Assembly (NCBI GenBank): GCA_002497345.1
Contig: DANS01000014.1
Location: 368-8,173 of the forward strand
From: Thermoproteus sp. UBA157
Lineage (GTDB): Archaea > Thermoproteota > Thermoprotei > Thermoproteales > Thermoproteaceae
Length of the DNA stretch: 7,806 nt
Direction of reading: 5' to 3'
The position numbers and the translations under genes are program-made. The notes beneath the pieces are model-generated. The model made no database searches, was not told the DNA's origin, and was given only the letters and a program-made list of their open reading frames with translations. Of this stretch, positions 5,857 to 7,806 are shown in pieces (the stretch's first letter is position 1; the number at the start of each line of letters is the position of its first letter).

Positions 5857-7704
5857 TTAATCATTCGACGTAAGCGCCTCGTAGAAGCCGTATACGTTCA
5901 ATTGGCCCACACCCGTGACGGGGCTCCATGCTCCCTTAACGACGGTGTAGAGGCCGTTCTGGCCTCCTAGAGTCGGGAAGAAGGCGCCATGCAAGCCCTC
6001 GAGGAACGCGTTCAGCGGCAACTCAGTATCCCGCACATACGCGTCGTCTTGGCTGTAGACCCAGTAAAGCGTAGGCGCGAGGAGGCCTATCTTGTAGGGG
6101 AGCCCGCTCTGTATCGAGGCGGTCATGCCGGCCACTAGCGGAGACGCCAAGCTGGTGCCCCCTATTAGCCCCAGGAGCCTTCCGTTTATCATTATCAAGA
6201 CGCCCGTGTAGGGATCCGCGTCGGCGGATATGTCGGGGACTCCTCTGTGTCCGGCCGGGTAGAAGAAGTACTTGTAGCCGTAGAGCGCGCTCAACGCCGG
6301 CTCGTAGACCACGGGGCGTTGGTAGGCTATGCGGGCCATCATCTGGCCCGGCGTCTCCTCGAACACGAAGGAATAGCCGCCGCCGGTGCCCCACATGTAG
6401 TGCGCATTCCAGTTCCACGCGTGCTCCACCCTAACGATGCCGTCGTCGGACACGTACGCATGTAACGACGTGCCGCCGACGGCCGTCACCCACGGATCGC
6501 TCGCGGGGTACATAACGCTGGGCTCTATGGGCAAGCCGTAGTACTGCCAGAATATGTTGAAGGCGCCCCAATCGCCCGACGAGGCGAATACGCCTATTCC
6601 CTGCGCCGCCGCTTGCATGAACACCTCGTCGTATGCGTACAAGAGCTGAGGCGCCGGCGGCGGGGCCAGATAGAAGTCCTCGGGGGTGCCCCAGCTCAAG
6701 CTTATGAAATCGACCATGGTGTTGCTCACTAGATACTCAACGGCCACAAACAAGTCGTCCCCAGCGTCGGGGGCCACGGCTAGCACTATCTTAGCGCCGG
6801 GCGCCATCGCGTGGGCGTACTCTATATCCAGCGCAGTCTCGAAGGACCAGCCCAGGGCGTCGCCTAAGTTATAGGGCGTTATCGCGGGCATGCCCGCCGG
6901 GTATACGACTTGTAGCTGAGCCGGCGGGAGGCCGAAGCGCGCGCTGAACAAGGCCAAATCGTAGGCCGATACGTCCTCGTACTGGTACTGGCGCGCCTTG
7001 GTGAAGTTCACGTCGCCGAACGCGTCGACTATGCCTATGGCCACCCCCCTTCCGTTGAGGCCGAGGCTGAACAACGGAAGCTCGTCGTATATGAATTGGA
7101 GGCCCTTGGGCAACCATATCTCGAAGTTCTTGTACCTTATCTGCAACGGCAAACCGCCAACGTATGTGGCGTTGTTGAGAGCCGCAGTTAGGTTGTCCAG
7201 CGGAGTGTAGTCGTAGGTCGGCCTATACGCGGGCGCGCGGCCGTTGGGTATGAAGTATCCTATAGGGACGCACTCGCCTGCTATGATCCACTCGGCGATG
7301 TCGGCCGAGGCTTGCTGGAGGACCGACAAGGCCTTGTCCACGGCAGACGCGTTGCCCTGGGCTGCCACGACCATGGGGTACACGCCGATTAAGTCCAAGC
7401 CAGCCGATGTGGCCGCCTGCTTTACGTAGTCGAACACGTAAGGCGGCGGGCTGTACCACTGGGCGAACTGCTGCGGCGTTATGAACTTGTGGAACAAGGG
7501 GCTGGACGCGTTGTAGTATTGCTGATACAGCAAGTACTGTAGGCCATTGGGCGTGGTCGTGTTGGCGAGCCGAAGCCACACGATTAGGTGGGCCGGCGAA
7601 TTGGAGGGCACTCCAGGCACTGCGCTGGAGCAATTGAAAAACAACGGCTGGGCCGCGGCGGCGACCGCCAACAATATCGTAACCAATAGTATCTTCTTAG
7701 CCAT
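5857..7704 (-). CDS. Secreted sedolisin-family (S53) serine-carboxyl peptidase with prodomain
   Basis: A 615-residue pre-pro-protease. Residues 1-18 form a signal peptide (two lysines, a hydrophobic core, then AAAAQ). Residues ~35-150 match the Pro-kumamolisin activation domain, including the YYNASSPLFHKFITPQQFA region. The subtilisin-like catalytic domain starts near residue 215. The S53 triad is present: E289 and D293 in SFETALDIEYAHAMAPGAKI, and S518 in GGTSLASP. The oxyanion aspartate is D378 in SSGDWGA. VPDISADADPYTG (489-501) and the C-terminal SPVTGVG are family hallmarks. The calcium-ligand aspartates of the C-terminal site appear substituted (Ser at 594, Pro near 577). Seven N-glycosylation sequons lie in residues 24-235, and C25 and C145 are the only cysteines. 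No C-terminal anchor is seen. S53 enzymes prefer acidic pH, so an extracellular role in peptide scavenging is likely. The ATG fits a TATA box at 7723-7730. Confidence 0.92.
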   Translation of the reverse strand: MAKKILLVTILLAVAAAAQPLFFNCSSAVPGVPSNSPAHLIVWLRLANTTTPNGLQYLLYQQYYNASSPLFHKFITPQQFAQWYSPPPYVFDYVKQAATSAGLDLIGVYPMVVAAQGNASAVDKALSVLQQASADIAEWIIAGECVPIGYFIPNGRAPAYRPTYDYTPLDNLTAALNNATYVGGLPLQIRYKNFEIWLPKGLQFIYDELPLFSLGLNGRGVAIGIVDAFGDVNFTKARQYQYEDVSAYDLALFSARFGLPPAQLQVVYPAGMPAITPYNLGDALGWSFETALDIEYAHAMAPGAKIVLAVAPDAGDDLFVAVEYLVSNTMVDFISLSWGTPEDFYLAPPPAPQLLYAYDEVFMQAAAQGIGVFASSGDWGAFNIFWQYYGLPIEPSVMYPASDPWVTAVGGTSLHAYVSDDGIVRVEHAWNWNAHYMWGTGGGYSFVFEETPGQMMARIAYQRPVVYEPALSALYGYKYFFYPAGHRGVPDISADADPYTGVLIMINGRLLGLIGGTSLASPLVAGMTASIQSGLPYKIGLLAPTLYWVYSQDDAYVRDTELPLNAFLEGLHGAFFPTLGGQNGLYTVVKGAWSPVTGVGQLNVYGFYEALTSND

Positions 7705-7722
7705 AAACTAATATGAATACGA

Positions 7723-7730
7723 TTTTTAAG
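7723..7730 (-). promoter_or_regulatory. Protease gene promoter TATA box
   Basis: The minus strand reads CTTAAAAA, centred 22.5 nt before the protease ATG at 7704, giving a leaderless message. There is no Shine-Dalgarno in the AT-rich gap between them. Confidence 0.65.
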
Positions 7731-7806
7731 CATTGTTCCATCATAAGATGTGCTTGATTAAAATGTACAATCTTATATTATTCTTTAAAATTATAAGAAT
7801 ATTCTT
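7731..7806. other. AT-rich upstream region with palindromes
   Basis: These 76 bp at the window edge are far more AT-rich than the rest and contain no gene. AAGAATATTCTT at 7795-7806 is a perfect 12-bp palindrome. Its left arm also forms an inverted pair with ATTCTT at 7780-7785, and TCTTATA (7771-7777) is inverted as TATAAGA (7792-7798). Possible uses are operators for the protease gene or promoter elements of a gene beyond the edge; neither can be decided here. Confidence 0.4.

Overview
The window reads as chromosomal DNA of a GC-rich hyperthermophilic crenarchaeon, most likely Thermoproteaceae (Thermoproteus/Pyrobaculum-like). Four things point there. The left end is the 5' part of an archaeal 16S rRNA gene, with the universal 5' signature, the archaeal 344 signature and the 515-533 loop. 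Protein genes are preceded by TATA boxes about 23 nt before the start codon, which is leaderless crenarchaeal architecture. GTG starts are common. Finally, futalosine-pathway menaquinone genes are typical of this group. The genus assignment is inference.

Layout. Positions 1-490 (minus) are the 16S rRNA 5' portion, cut by the window edge. Positions 491 to about 669 are its hairpin-rich transcribed leader, driven by a TATA box at 690-698. Divergent from it, a leaderless dihydroorotase gene (pyrC, 767-1936, plus) has its own TATA box at 741-748. A 281-bp stretch without a convincing gene (1937-2217) separates pyrC from a convergent radical-SAM gene, mqnC (2218-3261, minus). mqnC is divergent from mqnA (3317-4048, plus), and the two share a compact back-to-back promoter. 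mqnA is followed 15 nt later by mqnD (4064-4870, plus). Next come a VUT/YhhQ-family membrane protein (4919-5611, plus), a small stand-alone AsnC-type RAM-domain protein (5556-5798, minus) that overlaps it tail to tail, and an AT-rich gap. The window ends with a secreted sedolisin-type (S53) protease (5857-7704, minus) and its AT-rich upstream region.

How the genes work together. MqnA (chorismate dehydratase), MqnC (cyclic dehypoxanthinyl futalosine synthase) and MqnD (1,4-dihydroxy-6-naphthoate synthase) supply three steps of the futalosine route to menaquinone. The aminofutalosine synthase, deaminase and hydrolase steps and the later prenylation are not here. PyrC serves pyrimidine synthesis. 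The VUT protein probably imports a deazaguanine precursor for tRNA modification. The protease probably degrades extracellular protein. These last genes form separate transcription units.

No wholly new system is evident. The points most worth a second look are the uniform TATA-to-start spacing, the symmetric mqnC/mqnA promoter, an apparent in-gene promoter before mqnD, T-runs that merge with the next gene's TATA box, and an S53 protease whose two calcium-ligand aspartates appear to be replaced.
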